A program made the translations under genes and the position numbers. The notes under the pieces are model-generated. The model saw nothing but the letters and a program-made list of their open reading frames with translations, ran no database searches and was not told where the DNA came from. From Bacteroidota bacterium (GTDB lineage: Bacteria; Bacteroidota; Bacteroidia; Chitinophagales; Saprospiraceae): DNA of 64,000 nucleotides. The stretch spans positions 35,547 through 99,546 of the forward strand of contig JAKQHM010000024.1 of the NCBI GenBank assembly GCA_029572935.1, given 5' to 3'. This document shows, in pieces, positions 17,622-27,188 of the stretch (position 1 is the stretch's first letter; each line of letters begins with the position of its first letter).

Positions 17622-20072
17622 TTAGAATTCCAAAATGAATCCAATAGTAGGGAGCAAAGTGGCATTATTTTCTGTGAGTAAGATCGGGATTGCATTGGAA
17701 CCGTCGGCTTTGAGGGCCTGTCCATCCGTTGTTTCAAATCCGCTGTTGTCGGAATTTCGCTGGAAGGTGTAGTTTGGAAATCCTGGGTTGGCCCTTAGTA
17801 AGATGTTTTGCAGATCGGCATAAAGGTCCAGCGTAAACCTCCGGAAATTCCACTTCTTGTCAATCCGCATATCGAGTTGCATGAAGTCCGCCAACTCAGC
17901 TCCATTCAACCTGCGGTAGTCGAGAGTACCGCGACCTTCCACAGGATAGTTGATGCGGCTGAGTGCGGTGTCAAAAGGTGTGTAAGGAGTTCCACCCTGA
18001 TAGCGGAATTTGACACCCAGTTCCCAGTTGCCTCTGAACTTGTAACCCGCGAGAAGGGACAATAAATGACGGGTATCCCAGGCAGATCGGATGTATGGAT
18101 CATTGACGCCGGTGAACTCAGACCAGAAAAGAGTGTAGGAGCCCGTGAAGTAAAGATTCTTGCTAAGCTTTTGTTGTGCAAACAATTCCATTCCATAAGC
18201 ACGGCCTGTGCCATTGGCCTGAATCGCTTCATTGCCGATGATACCGAAATCCCCACCGAGATTCGCAAGAGAGATGCCGTCCCGGATCGAAACAGGATAA
18301 CTGCTGTATTCTTTATAGAATCCTTCCAGGGTAATGCGAAGGTTGGCCTCCGGGATGAATTCAAGTCCTGCTACGAAGTGGTCGGAACGGGTATAGGGCA
18401 GGTCGCGGTTGACCAGTTCGCTGTTTTCATTTTTATATCCCAGCACCGTATAGGGCAGGATCTTGTAATATCGTCCTACGCTGGCGTTGAGCGTCCATTT
18501 GGAATGCAAAACATAGGAGGCGCTCAAACGGGGACTGAGAGTGTTCCATAAGTTTTCGGCCCCCTCAGAGGAGAAGCTGTTTGCATCGCTCCGAACACCC
18601 AGAGAAAGACTCAGTCTGTCGTCGAGGAACCGGCGGTTGACCTGGCCGAATAAACCATATTTGAAAAAATCGATGGCGGTATTGAAGTTAAAATTGACTC
18701 CGGGCTGGATGATGTTGCCGGCGCTGTCTCTGACTTCAGGGCGGCCGCGCGTGAAAGCATTATTGGAGTATTTAACGTATTGAAGGGAAGCACCATAGGA
18801 GAATTTCCAGGCACCCGTGATGCGGTTGTTTTCAAATCTGAGTTTGTTTTCGATCTCCTGGCTGTTTATGCCCAGGGTTCTTTTGCTTTCGTCGTTTTGT
18901 TTTCCGTTGAAATTGTCCTCAAATTTATCCAGTCTGTTGTCAAACATATTCCTGCTGAACGTAAGGTTCCAAAAGCCTTTAGGCAGGACGCGCTTGAGCG
19001 TGAATCCCTGAGTGTAATTCCATTGGTTAATGAGTGGATTGCTACCGAGGACATAAAGATTCTCAGGAGTCGTTTCTCTGGGAAGGCCGAAGCTAAAATC
19101 GTCAATGGCACCAATCCCGATGGCGGTCAGCGTCGTACGTGAGTCAATGCGATGGGTGAGCTTGTACTGGAAGTCCCAGTAGTTGGGGCGAATGGGCAGA
19201 TCCAGTGCTTCAAATAAAAACTGGAGATAAGACCTTCTGGCCGATGCCAGAAAGGTCGTTTTCGATCCAATAGGCCCTTCGGCCGTCAGAGCTGCTTCGG
19301 TGCCACTGAGCCTGAAATTTCCTTGCAGCCGATCTGAGTTCCCATCTCTTTGTTTGAATTGCAACACGGCAGAAAGGGGGTTGTCATAGCGTGAATGAAA
19401 GGCACTGGATGAGAGCGTGGCATCCTCGATGAAGGAAACGTTGAGTATACCGGTAGGACCGCCTGCGGCGCCCTGGGTAGCAAAATGGTTGAGGATCGGG
19501 ATTTCTACTCCGTCGAGATAATATACATTTTCGTTTGGTGCCCCACCTCGGATGACCAGGTCGTTGCGGAAGCTTCCATTGCCTGAGGTACCCCCGACGC
19601 CAGGTAGTGCCTGTACGACCCTGGAGATATCGAAGTTGCCTCCTGGATTGCTTTTAATCTCTTCTGCACTCAGGTTTTGAATGGACAGTGGGGTTTCGGT
19701 GCTGGCTATCCGGATACTTCTGTTTTCAGAGAACACCACTTCCGAAAGGGCCTTGCTTTCGGGTTGAAGTTCGAAGTTTAGCTGTGCACTGTTTCCGGCT
19801 GTGATGACGATGTTGTATTTGGTCTGCGCCTGGTATCCCAGGAGCGATGCCGTAATGTTCCAACTTCGCGTGGGAATATTGGTGATGCGAAAAACCCCGT
19901 CCAGATCTGTGACGGCACCCAGCGAGGTTTCGGCGATCACTACAATGGCACCAATAAGAGGCTGCTGGGTTTCGGCATCTTTAACCGTTCCGATCAGGGT
20001 GCCGTTTGATTGTGCTGAAAGAAAAGATACTACCAGGACACCCAGAAAAAAGGACAGAATTATACGTTTCAT
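17622..20072 (-). CDS. TonB-dependent outer-membrane receptor with CarboxypepD_reg-like N-terminal domain
   Basis: 816 residues from the ATG at 20072; the ORF track adds 10 codons. Signal peptide to about residue 20, then a carboxypeptidase regulatory-like beta-sandwich (GTVKDAETQQPLIGAIVVI, about 25-105), a plug domain with FDISRVVQALPGVGGTSGNG and RGGAPNENVYYLDGVEIP (about 135-230), and the beta-barrel to the end. It ends in FILEF, with the terminal Phe usual for barrel insertion. No SusD partner is adjacent, so it is not a standard Sus-type glycan locus. The next gene downstream is pnuC, which hints at uptake of a nicotinamide-type compound; this is inference. Confidence 0.92.
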   Translation of the reverse strand: MKRIILSFFLGVLVVSFLSAQSNGTLIGTVKDAETQQPLIGAIVVIAETSLGAVTDLDGVFRITNIPTRSWNITASLLGYQAQTKYNIVITAGNSAQLNFELQPESKALSEVVFSENRSIRIASTETPLSIQNLSAEEIKSNPGGNFDISRVVQALPGVGGTSGNGSFRNDLVIRGGAPNENVYYLDGVEIPILNHFATQGAAGGPTGILNVSFIEDATLSSSAFHSRYDNPLSAVLQFKQRDGNSDRLQGNFRLSGTEAALTAEGPIGSKTTFLASARRSYLQFLFEALDLPIRPNYWDFQYKLTHRIDSRTTLTAIGIGAIDDFSFGLPRETTPENLYVLGSNPLINQWNYTQGFTLKRVLPKGFWNLTFSRNMFDNRLDKFEDNFNGKQNDESKRTLGINSQEIENKLRFENNRITGAWKFSYGASLQYVKYSNNAFTRGRPEVRDSAGNIIQPGVNFNFNTAIDFFKYGLFGQVNRRFLDDRLSLSLGVRSDANSFSSEGAENLWNTLSPRLSASYVLHSKWTLNASVGRYYKILPYTVLGYKNENSELVNRDLPYTRSDHFVAGLEFIPEANLRITLEGFYKEYSSYPVSIRDGISLANLGGDFGIIGNEAIQANGTGRAYGMELFAQQKLSKNLYFTGSYTLFWSEFTGVNDPYIRSAWDTRHLLSLLAGYKFRGNWELGVKFRYQGGTPYTPFDTALSRINYPVEGRGTLDYRRLNGAELADFMQLDMRIDKKWNFRRFTLDLYADLQNILLRANPGFPNYTFQRNSDNSGFETTDGQALKADGSNAIPILLTENNATLLPTIGFILEF

Positions 20073-20103
20073 CGGGAAATTGAATTTCAAAACAGAGAAC
20101 ATG

Positions 20104-20111
20104 CAAATTTA
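20104..20111 (-). promoter_or_regulatory. Promoter -7 element (TAnnTTTG) for the TonB-dependent receptor
   Basis: TAAATTTG on the minus strand, 31 bases before the receptor ATG at 20072. No -33 TTG at the expected spacing. If used, the transcript would also carry pnuC. Confidence 0.45.
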
Positions 20112-20288
20112 CAGATGGTTTTCAGGCGTGGGAGAATCCGGAAATGAGCGTTTTTAGCTAATAAGCTGATTTGAGACCTTGAAAAACAGGATGGTTTTTA
20201 CCTTCCAGTTTACCATCAAAGACAATACACTTTCGGCATTGAAGCTACTGCCCAATGTCAGAAAACAAGAGATAAAGACTGGAGAGAT

Positions 20289-20879
20289 TTACTTCAGTTC
20301 ACCGCAGTCAGTGATCACCACTTTGGCACTGGTGGCGCCGCTCCTGGAACCTGTTGCTTCCATTTTACTGACGACATCCATTCCCTCCGTCACTTTTCCA
20401 AAAACAGTATGTCTGCCATCCAGCCAGGGGCATGGTACGGTGGTGATAAAGAACTGGCTTCCATTGGTGTTGGGACCTGCATTGGCCATAGAAAGCAGTC
20501 CCGGGCCGGTATGTTTCAGGGTAAAGTTTTCGTCGTTGAAGCGATCACCGTAAATGGATTTTCCTCCGGTGCCGTTGTGGTTGGTGAAGTCACCGCCCTG
20601 ACACATAAACTGAGGGATGATCCGGTGAAATCCGCTGTTTTTATAGCCAAAGCCTTTTTCGCCTGTGCACAGCGCGCGAAAATTTTCAGCAGTGAGAGGA
20701 GTCACGTCGGCAAACAACTCAAAAACGATCCTTCCAGCCGGTTGATCTCCAATGCTGATGTCAAAATAAACCCTGGGGTTCTTATTCATTTTATCTGATT
20801 TTTTTTGGTTTTGAGCAGAAACAAGGTTACTGGCGAGTAAAAGGCAAACCATGCCGATCAAAAAACTTGTGTATTTCAT
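20289..20879 (-). CDS. Secreted cyclophilin-type peptidyl-prolyl isomerase
   Basis: 196 residues from the ATG at 20879. A signal peptide ends at LVSAQ, followed by one cyclophilin domain. Catalytic blocks are present: [23 protein letters not shown] (with the active-site Arg, Phe and Gln), [17 protein letters not shown] and [12 protein letters not shown]. It therefore catalyses cis-trans isomerisation of prolyl bonds, most likely in the periplasm. The close match to eukaryote-like cyclophilin A motifs is usual for this bacterial group. Divergently transcribed from the MFS gene. Confidence 0.93.
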   Translation of the reverse strand: MKYTSFLIGMVCLLLASNLVSAQNQKKSDKMNKNPRVYFDISIGDQPAGRIVFELFADVTPLTAENFRALCTGEKGFGYKNSGFHRIIPQFMCQGGDFTNHNGTGGKSIYGDRFNDENFTLKHTGPGLLSMANAGPNTNGSQFFITTVPCPWLDGRHTVFGKVTEGMDVVSKMEATGSRSGATSAKVVITDCGELK

Positions 20880-20988
20880 GTATTGGATTTTGGTAACCAA
20901 CGCATTTTCTGACTTTTTGTTTTCTTATATGTGCGGTGTATTTGATTTATTTGCCGGGGACTTGTTATTTTTCGGGCACATCGAGCGT

Positions 20989-22215
20989 ATGAAGGATCAA
21001 GGTTCTGAGTCAATTGGTTTGCGGAGTGTTCTGCTTGTATCCACACTGGGGTATTTTGTGGACGTTTACGATCTCCTGCTGTTTAGTGTGGTCAGGACGA
21101 AAAGTCTGACGGACCTTGGAGTTGCAGAAGAAGATCTGCTGACGACTGGTTTGTACCTGCTTAACTGGATGTTGGGCGGCATGATGGCGGGAGGGGTGTT
21201 TTGGGGTGTATTGGGTGACAGGAAAGGTCGTCGCACGGTGCTTTTTGGTTCCATTCTGATTTATTCTCTGGCTAATCTGCTCAATGCATATGTTACCGAC
21301 ACCGGAACCTACACCTTCCTTCGTTTTGTGGCAGGTTTTGGTCTCGCGGGTGAGTTGGGGGCTGGAATTACCCTGGTCTGTGAAATGAAGCGCCCCGACC
21401 GGCGAGCTTACGGGACCTTACTGATTACGGCTATTGGGCTTTTGGGGGCTGTTTTCGCAGCCTATATCGGTCAGAATTTTGACTGGAGATTTGCTTTCAA
21501 GCTAGGCGGGTATATGGGGCTGGCTCTTTTGTTTTTGAGAATGGGGTCTTCCGAAAGCAAGATTTTTCTGAAAGGCCTTGAAAATCCGGTTGCCAAAGGA
21601 AACTTTCTGGATTTGATTTTTAGAAGGTCGCTGGCGCTCCGATTTTTGAAAATGATCCTGCTTGGCCTGCCTATATTTTACGTGATCGGAATACTCGTTA
21701 CCGGTACACCTGAATTTGCCAAAGAGTTTCAAATGAAGGAAATCCCGGAAACGGGGACTGCGATCATGATCAGTTATACTTTCATTTCAATGGGGGACAT
21801 ACTCTGTACTTATTTCAGCCAGATTTTTAAAAGCCGGAAAAAGGCTCTGGCGCTCTTTCTATGGTTGACATTGGGGGGGATTGTATTTCATCTGAACTTC
21901 CCTCCTGAAACTAAGGCAGCTTATTATTTTCGTTGCGCATTGATGGGCACCGGTATCGGGTATCTCTCCTTGCTGGTCACCTTCCTGTCAGAATCCTTTG
22001 GTACCAATCTCAGGGCAAGCGCTACCATTTCCGCTCCCAACTTCATCAGAGGCTTGCTGCCCCTGGTCGTTTCTCCGTTGTTCCTGATGCTTAATGGTCC
22101 TTTGGATCTGGTTCCCGCTGCAGTCATCGTGGGTTTGGTCTGTACCATTGTACCCTTGATCCTTTTGAGATATATACCCGAGGAATATGGAAAATCAATG
22201 GATTATATGGAATGA
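20989..22215 (+). CDS. MFS transporter
   Basis: 408 residues from the ATG at 20989. The ORF track starts 46 codons earlier, but that extension overlaps the cyclophilin gene and its promoter region, and the chosen start places the first helix directly after a short polar end. About 12 hydrophobic segments; the inter-helix 2-3 motif GVLGDRKGRRTVLFGS matches the MFS GxLaDrxGrkxxl signature. The helix-5 segment AGELGAGITLVCEMK recalls sugar/metabolite:H+ symporters. The substrate cannot be read from sequence. Confidence 0.88.
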   Translation: MKDQGSESIGLRSVLLVSTLGYFVDVYDLLLFSVVRTKSLTDLGVAEEDLLTTGLYLLNWMLGGMMAGGVFWGVLGDRKGRRTVLFGSILIYSLANLLNAYVTDTGTYTFLRFVAGFGLAGELGAGITLVCEMKRPDRRAYGTLLITAIGLLGAVFAAYIGQNFDWRFAFKLGGYMGLALLFLRMGSSESKIFLKGLENPVAKGNFLDLIFRRSLALRFLKMILLGLPIFYVIGILVTGTPEFAKEFQMKEIPETGTAIMISYTFISMGDILCTYFSQIFKSRKKALALFLWLTLGGIVFHLNFPPETKAAYYFRCALMGTGIGYLSLLVTFLSESFGTNLRASATISAPNFIRGLLPLVVSPLFLMLNGPLDLVPAAVIVGLVCTIVPLILLRYIPEEYGKSMDYME

Positions 22216-22332
22216 TTCCAGATGGAAGAAAATTCGGGGCTATAAACCCGGAACCAAGTGTATGCAATCTTTGGGGCGGTTCCTTTCGATTAGGTATAAT
22301 AAGTTGTTTTTCCGAAGATAATGAATGAATCC

Positions 22333-24888
22333 CTACCTGATCTTCTGAAAAGGAACCTTCCTGAGATCTGAATTCTGTTCCAGGATGATCTGATATTGAC
22401 CTTCCGGCAGAGAACGGACATCCATTTGTTGGCAGGCTTCATTTTGAAAATACAACTGACTTTGCCCGTATTCTTTGCCTTCCATACCCATAATCCTGAT
22501 TTGGACCCATCCCGAGAGTTGGGCATGAATTTCGATCTGATCTCTGGCCGGATTGGGCCAGACAGAAGCTTTTATGGGAATACTTGCCGTCCCGGTTGAA
22601 GAGGGTTCCAGACGGATCTTTTCAAGGGGGAAGCTCAGGATACTGCGTGCATAACTACCTGCGATCAGCGTACCTTCCACAGGATTTACTTCCAGATCGT
22701 TTACAGGGATAATGGGCATGTTGGTACCCACTCTTTTCCATTCAAATTTGCCATCCACGCAGGCATATACTCCCGTGAGGGTAGCGGCTGCCAGATCTTT
22801 ATCTGATGATTTCTTTAAGAACTGCAAATCAAAAACGGGAATTTCAGAAAGCGCTCCTCCCGTAATGTCTTCCCAGGTTTGGCCATTGTCTCTGGTTCGA
22901 AAGATCAGGGATCTCAACTGGTCGTTGCGATAACTAGTACTACTTACATAGAAGGTATTGGAATCTTCTCTGGAGCATTTAACAGAAGTAATCAATGAAG
23001 GAGGTAAACTGCCATTCACTCTGGTCCAGTTAGCGCCAGAATCCCTGCTGATCCAGACATTACCGCTGTTACTGCCGGTTATGAGGATTCCAGGCTGAAG
23101 CGGGGATTCATCCAGACAGGTCAGGGTAGCAGTGGCGGCTGTGCGATAGGGCCCTCCGGTTGCCAGATTGGGACTGATGGCTTGCCAGTCGTCTTCAATT
23201 GCGTTTCTATTGATGAACATTCTTTGAGCACCCGCGTACATGATATCGGGATCATGAGGACTGATCATATAGGGCATATCCCAGTTTTTAGTGCCGGTCA
23301 GTCCGTTTGTGAAGCGATCAAAACTGGCACCCCTGTCCTGTGTCTGAGCGAGACCTCCGTTTTGGGTGAGTGTCCAGAAAATGTCGGGATTGGTAGGGTG
23401 AAAGGCAGGCAAAAACCCATCCCCGCCATAAATACGTTCCCAATTATTTAAGTCTGTGGCATTCCCTCCGGAAGTGCCATTATCCTGGGCACCACCGTAA
23501 TACCAGTCCGGCCTGTGTGGATTGTATGCCACCCGGTAAAATTGTGTCGTCGGTATGTTTTCGATATCGGACCAGCGGTCTTCGGAGTCGTGATAGCGGT
23601 ACAGGCCTCCATCTGTTCCCAGAATGAAATCGCCATTTTCAAGCCATTCTATCTCGTGTTTGTCGGCATGCACCTCATAGGTCCACCAGGGCGGAGTCGC
23701 CAGATACCAGTTTTGCCCACCGTCCTTGCTCCTGTACATATCTACCCCCATGATCAGAAGGTCGTCTGCATTTTTTGGGTTGACGCCCATTCTGCCAAAA
23801 TACCAGCCGAATCCTCCCAGTGCGGAACACGGAATCTGAGAATCGTCGAATGTGATGTTTACCTTTTTCCAGGACGAACCCGAGTCATCAGATCGGTACA
23901 ATTGGCTGAACTGATGGCCTCCCTGACAAAATCCAGTGTCTGATCGGACGATCCTCGCATAAACTCGGTCGGGATCGTCTGCTGAAACACCCAAAGCGAT
24001 ACGGCCGAAAATCAGATTGTCAATGCCCTGGTGAATCTTCTGCCAGCTCGATCCCCGGTCGGTACTTCTGTAAACTCCACTGCCGGTTCCCTGCACCGTG
24101 CTGACACTGTCGTTTCTGACTCGGTGCCAGGCCGCTGCATATATCGTCTTACTGTCTCCGGGTTTGATGGCTATATCCGTGATTCCGGTGGATGGATCGA
24201 TAAACAAGACACGATTCCAGCTTCTTCCGGCATCTTCGCTTTTGTATAGCCCCCTGCTGTCATTGCGTGTAAAAGGGTTGCCCATGGCAGCGGCATAAAC
24301 GATGGAAGGATCTTCCGGATCGACCAGTATTTCATTGATAATCCGGGTTTCAGCCAAACCGATGTGCTGCCAGCTCTGACCGCCATTTACTGATTTGTAA
24401 AGGCCATTTCCTGTAAAGACATTGCCGGGTATGTCAGGGTCGCCTGTCCCAACATAGATGATGTCCGGATCTTTCGGATCCAGGGCAACTGCACCAATGG
24501 CGAGATTGGCCTCTCCATCAAAAATAGGTTTCCAGGATGAACCTCCGTCGGTCGTTTTAAAAATGCCTCCGTTAGAAAACCCGGCATACATAATGTTTTC
24601 ATTCTTCGGATGCAAGGCAAGGGCGGATACACGTGCGCCGATGTTGGCAGGTCCCTGCAGGGTCCAAAGTCCTTCAAAACCGGGGGTGCGGCTTTGCATG
24701 GATGTCTTTATCCTTGTGACGAGATTCTGCTTGTTTTTGATAAAAGTTTCAGTGCCGGGACCAAATCGGTCCAGAAGGTATAATTCGGAGGGTTTCAAAG
24801 GAACATGGTCCGGACCTCCGGACTCCTTTTGACACGAAAAAAAGAAAACAGGCAGGGAACAAAAAAGTAGCGCACGAAGAATTACCAT
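22333..24888 (-). CDS. Large beta-propeller (BNR/VPS10-like) protein with T9SS type A sorting domain
   Basis: 851 residues. The body is built of repeated Asp-box units such as GGIFKTTDGGSSWKPIF, GLYKSVNGGQSWQHI and GVYRSTDRGSSWQKI, giving two stacked beta-propellers as in sortilin/VPS10-type or glycosidase-like proteins. The last ~85 residues (SVWPNPARDQIEIHAQL and KIR end) form a T9SS type A sorting domain, so it should be exported through the type IX system and attached outside the cell. The N-terminus FFFSCQKESGG also looks like a lipoprotein signal, an unusual double signal. It follows gldG2 by 80 bases on the same strand and may be read from that operon. Enzymatic function is not evident. 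Confidence 0.85.
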   Translation of the reverse strand: MVILRALLFCSLPVFFFSCQKESGGPDHVPLKPSELYLLDRFGPGTETFIKNKQNLVTRIKTSMQSRTPGFEGLWTLQGPANIGARVSALALHPKNENIMYAGFSNGGIFKTTDGGSSWKPIFDGEANLAIGAVALDPKDPDIIYVGTGDPDIPGNVFTGNGLYKSVNGGQSWQHIGLAETRIINEILVDPEDPSIVYAAAMGNPFTRNDSRGLYKSEDAGRSWNRVLFIDPSTGITDIAIKPGDSKTIYAAAWHRVRNDSVSTVQGTGSGVYRSTDRGSSWQKIHQGIDNLIFGRIALGVSADDPDRVYARIVRSDTGFCQGGHQFSQLYRSDDSGSSWKKVNITFDDSQIPCSALGGFGWYFGRMGVNPKNADDLLIMGVDMYRSKDGGQNWYLATPPWWTYEVHADKHEIEWLENGDFILGTDGGLYRYHDSEDRWSDIENIPTTQFYRVAYNPHRPDWYYGGAQDNGTSGGNATDLNNWERIYGGDGFLPAFHPTNPDIFWTLTQNGGLAQTQDRGASFDRFTNGLTGTKNWDMPYMISPHDPDIMYAGAQRMFINRNAIEDDWQAISPNLATGGPYRTAATATLTCLDESPLQPGILITGSNSGNVWISRDSGANWTRVNGSLPPSLITSVKCSREDSNTFYVSSTSYRNDQLRSLIFRTRDNGQTWEDITGGALSEIPVFDLQFLKKSSDKDLAAATLTGVYACVDGKFEWKRVGTNMPIIPVNDLEVNPVEGTLIAGSYARSILSFPLEKIRLEPSSTGTASIPIKASVWPNPARDQIEIHAQLSGWVQIRIMGMEGKEYGQSQLYFQNEACQQMDVRSLPEGQYQIILEQNSDLRKVPFQKIR

Positions 24889-24968
24889 TTCTGAATTGTT
24901 AGATTCAGTAAACGTACAATGGCTGCAAATCGTTGCCTCCTATACCTAATAATCCTCTGGGACTTTTT

Positions 24969-26450
24969 TCAGGAAAATCTTTGATCCATCCTTTGCTGTC
25001 TCTTGCGTCTGGAAGCTGCAGATCGATAAAAGCTGTAGGTGAGCAACAGGCCGATGGGAAGCAGGAAGTTCAGGTATTTATACATACTGCGGGTGGCATC
25101 ATCCAATTCCTTGATAGGACGGGTTGCTACAGCCTTGGTACGAAGTTCGATCAGTCCCGTATCATCGCTGAGCCAGTCGATTCCATTTACCAGCAAGGAA
25201 ACATTGTCTTCATTGACCTGCTGGTTGCGGCCTCTGCCCACGGGAAAGTCTCCGTCCCCATATACGATGATGCGACCCTGACCGGGTTCTTCTACCAGTC
25301 CTCCCATGCAAATGTTGGATTCCTGAAAGTCAGCCTGAGTCCATTGTTTGTTGATATCGATCATCAACGGGACCTTCTCGACAGCAGATTTATCGCTGCT
25401 GAGAATCAGCGGAGTGAAGCTGCCTGTACCCATATATCGGACTGGACTGACAAATTGCAATATGACTCGTTCCAGGCCTTTCGTGACCGGATGGGAAGGG
25501 AAGTTTTGGACCAAGGGCAGATAGGGTAGTTGTACAGGCGTGGCAAAGGAAAAAAATCCGGCTTGCTGTTGTACCTGAACGGATCCGCAGGCTGCATCGC
25601 GCACGAGTGCACTGTCCACAACGATGCCATGTGTAAGCAGCCAGGCTTCCAGACCGGTAGAAGCCATCATGGCAAGTCCTTGTTGAAGATCTGCCTGTAC
25701 ACTGTTGGCCGCGACCAGAAGATTTCCTCCCTTCTTGAGGTATTCATCTACCATCAACACGTGTTGGGCGGGGATGCTGTCCTGTGGCCTGACCCAGGCA
25801 AGTGTGCGGTATTTTTTCAAATCCGTGGAATCTGTGAGATATACGGATTCTACATCGTAGAGGATATCCAGGGACTGATAGACCTGAGCCATTTCCTGAA
25901 GGGAAGCTTCACCGTGCCCCTGTATAAAGCCTATGCGGGGTTTGTTGCTTACGGTCAGTTTTTTAATTCCGGTAGCCATGGCATATTCCATGGCTGTTCC
26001 GGGTTGAACGACAGGAACCACTTCCTTTTTTTCCTTGTACTGGATCGTCAATCCGAGAAAGGCTTTCAGCTGTTTGGACTGGTCTTTTTCGCGTACATTG
26101 ATCATGACCGGTTGAATGCCTTCCTTCATGGCCTCCTCTTCTTTTTTGGGATCCGCATTCGGAGAAATAAATTCGTACTCTACCTTACCCTGCGATATGT
26201 TTTTGAATTCACTCAGTAGATCGTTCAGTGCCTCTGAAGTTTTAGCGATATCGACCGGAAGGTCGTCAGAAAAGTATGCTTTAACCATGACCTTGTCGTC
26301 GAGATTGGATAGGATGTCTCGGGTGGCTTTACTGAGCGTAAACTCCTTGTTTTGGGTCAGGTCGATGCGAAAGCTTAGCCATCGGGATACATAATTGATG
26401 GCGATAAACAACAGAACGGATAGAATGATTTTGCTGGTAATTTGTTTCAT
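24969..26450 (-). CDS. GldG-like ABC transporter auxiliary subunit (second copy)
   Basis: 493 residues, about 70 shorter than the first GldG. Membrane anchor at residues 8-24 followed by FRIDLTQNKEFTLSKATRDIL, matching the GldG start. The GIKKLTVSNKPRIGFIQGHGEASLQEM segment corresponds to the equivalent core of the first copy, and a C-terminal membrane segment is followed by a basic tail. It is 10 bases after gldF2. It may be a true second GldG or part of a related exporter of unknown cargo. No DUF4340 gene follows it, in contrast to the set at 2.9-7.3 kb. Confidence 0.82.
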   Translation of the reverse strand: MKQITSKIILSVLLFIAINYVSRWLSFRIDLTQNKEFTLSKATRDILSNLDDKVMVKAYFSDDLPVDIAKTSEALNDLLSEFKNISQGKVEYEFISPNADPKKEEEAMKEGIQPVMINVREKDQSKQLKAFLGLTIQYKEKKEVVPVVQPGTAMEYAMATGIKKLTVSNKPRIGFIQGHGEASLQEMAQVYQSLDILYDVESVYLTDSTDLKKYRTLAWVRPQDSIPAQHVLMVDEYLKKGGNLLVAANSVQADLQQGLAMMASTGLEAWLLTHGIVVDSALVRDAACGSVQVQQQAGFFSFATPVQLPYLPLVQNFPSHPVTKGLERVILQFVSPVRYMGTGSFTPLILSSDKSAVEKVPLMIDINKQWTQADFQESNICMGGLVEEPGQGRIIVYGDGDFPVGRGRNQQVNEDNVSLLVNGIDWLSDDTGLIELRTKAVATRPIKELDDATRSMYKYLNFLLPIGLLLTYSFYRSAASRRKRQQRMDQRFS

Positions 26451-26460
26451 GTTCTTGTGT

Positions 26461-27180
26461 TTATTTTTTACGGGTAATCAGCCATTCCGCAGCTAAAAGT
26501 CCGAGCAGAGTAAGCGAAGTGAAATACAGAATATCCCTGAGGTCGATCACGCCGCGGGAAATGGATTCCACATGTTCGTTTACGGAAAGGTTGAGGAACA
26601 GATTGCCCAGAAAGCCTCTCATGCTGCTGCTCAGTACATCAAAAATAAAGTGAAAGAAGATTCCAATGAAAAGGGCCAACAGGAAGGCAACGATCTGATT
26701 GTTGGTGAGGCTGCTGGCAAACAGACCAATGGCAATGTAACCGGCACTCATCAGGATCAGGCCCAGATATCCACACCAGGTGGCGCCATGATCTACATTG
26801 CCCAATTGACTTACCGAAACGTAATAAACAAGAGTAAAGGCCAGGGTGATGAGTACGAGGAGCAGACAGGCCAGGAATTTACCCATTACCAATTGTCTGG
26901 CGCTCACAGCCTTGGTAAGCAGTAGCTCGATGGTGCCCGTTTTCTTTTCTTCAGCAATCATTTTCATCGTCAGTGCAGGAATGAAAAAGAAGAGGGTCCA
27001 TTTGGCAACCGAAAAAAAGACCTGCAGGTCAGCCTCCTTGCGGAGAAATATATCTCCACCATAAATCCATGTAAAGAATCCGCTAAAGCCTAAAAAGGCA
27101 ATGATCAGGATGTAAGCGGTCAGCGAATCAAAAAAAGAGCCAAGCTCTTTCGTTGCGATGATTTGAACAGGTGATTTCAT
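26461..27180 (-). CDS. GldF-like ABC transporter permease (second copy)
   Basis: 239 residues with six hydrophobic segments. It shares the family pattern KELGSFFDSLTAYILIIAFL at the start and FFIPALTMKMIAEEKKTGTIELLLTKAV in the second helix region with GldF. The loop after the first helix carries GGDIFLRKEADLQVFFSVAKW instead of the form seen in the first copy. It lies 8 bases after gldA2 and 10 before gldG2. The gene is complete with no frameshift, so the second set appears functional. Confidence 0.84.
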   Translation of the reverse strand: MKSPVQIIATKELGSFFDSLTAYILIIAFLGFSGFFTWIYGGDIFLRKEADLQVFFSVAKWTLFFFIPALTMKMIAEEKKTGTIELLLTKAVSARQLVMGKFLACLLLVLITLAFTLVYYVSVSQLGNVDHGATWCGYLGLILMSAGYIAIGLFASSLTNNQIVAFLLALFIGIFFHFIFDVLSSSMRGFLGNLFLNLSVNEHVESISRGVIDLRDILYFTSLTLLGLLAAEWLITRKK

Positions 27181-27188
27181 ACATTAGC

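Noticed and set aside
22229-22250. Imperfect hairpin after the MFS gene (TTCGGG...CCCGGAA)
   Set aside because: The stem is bulged and short with no T run, so it is not called a terminator.
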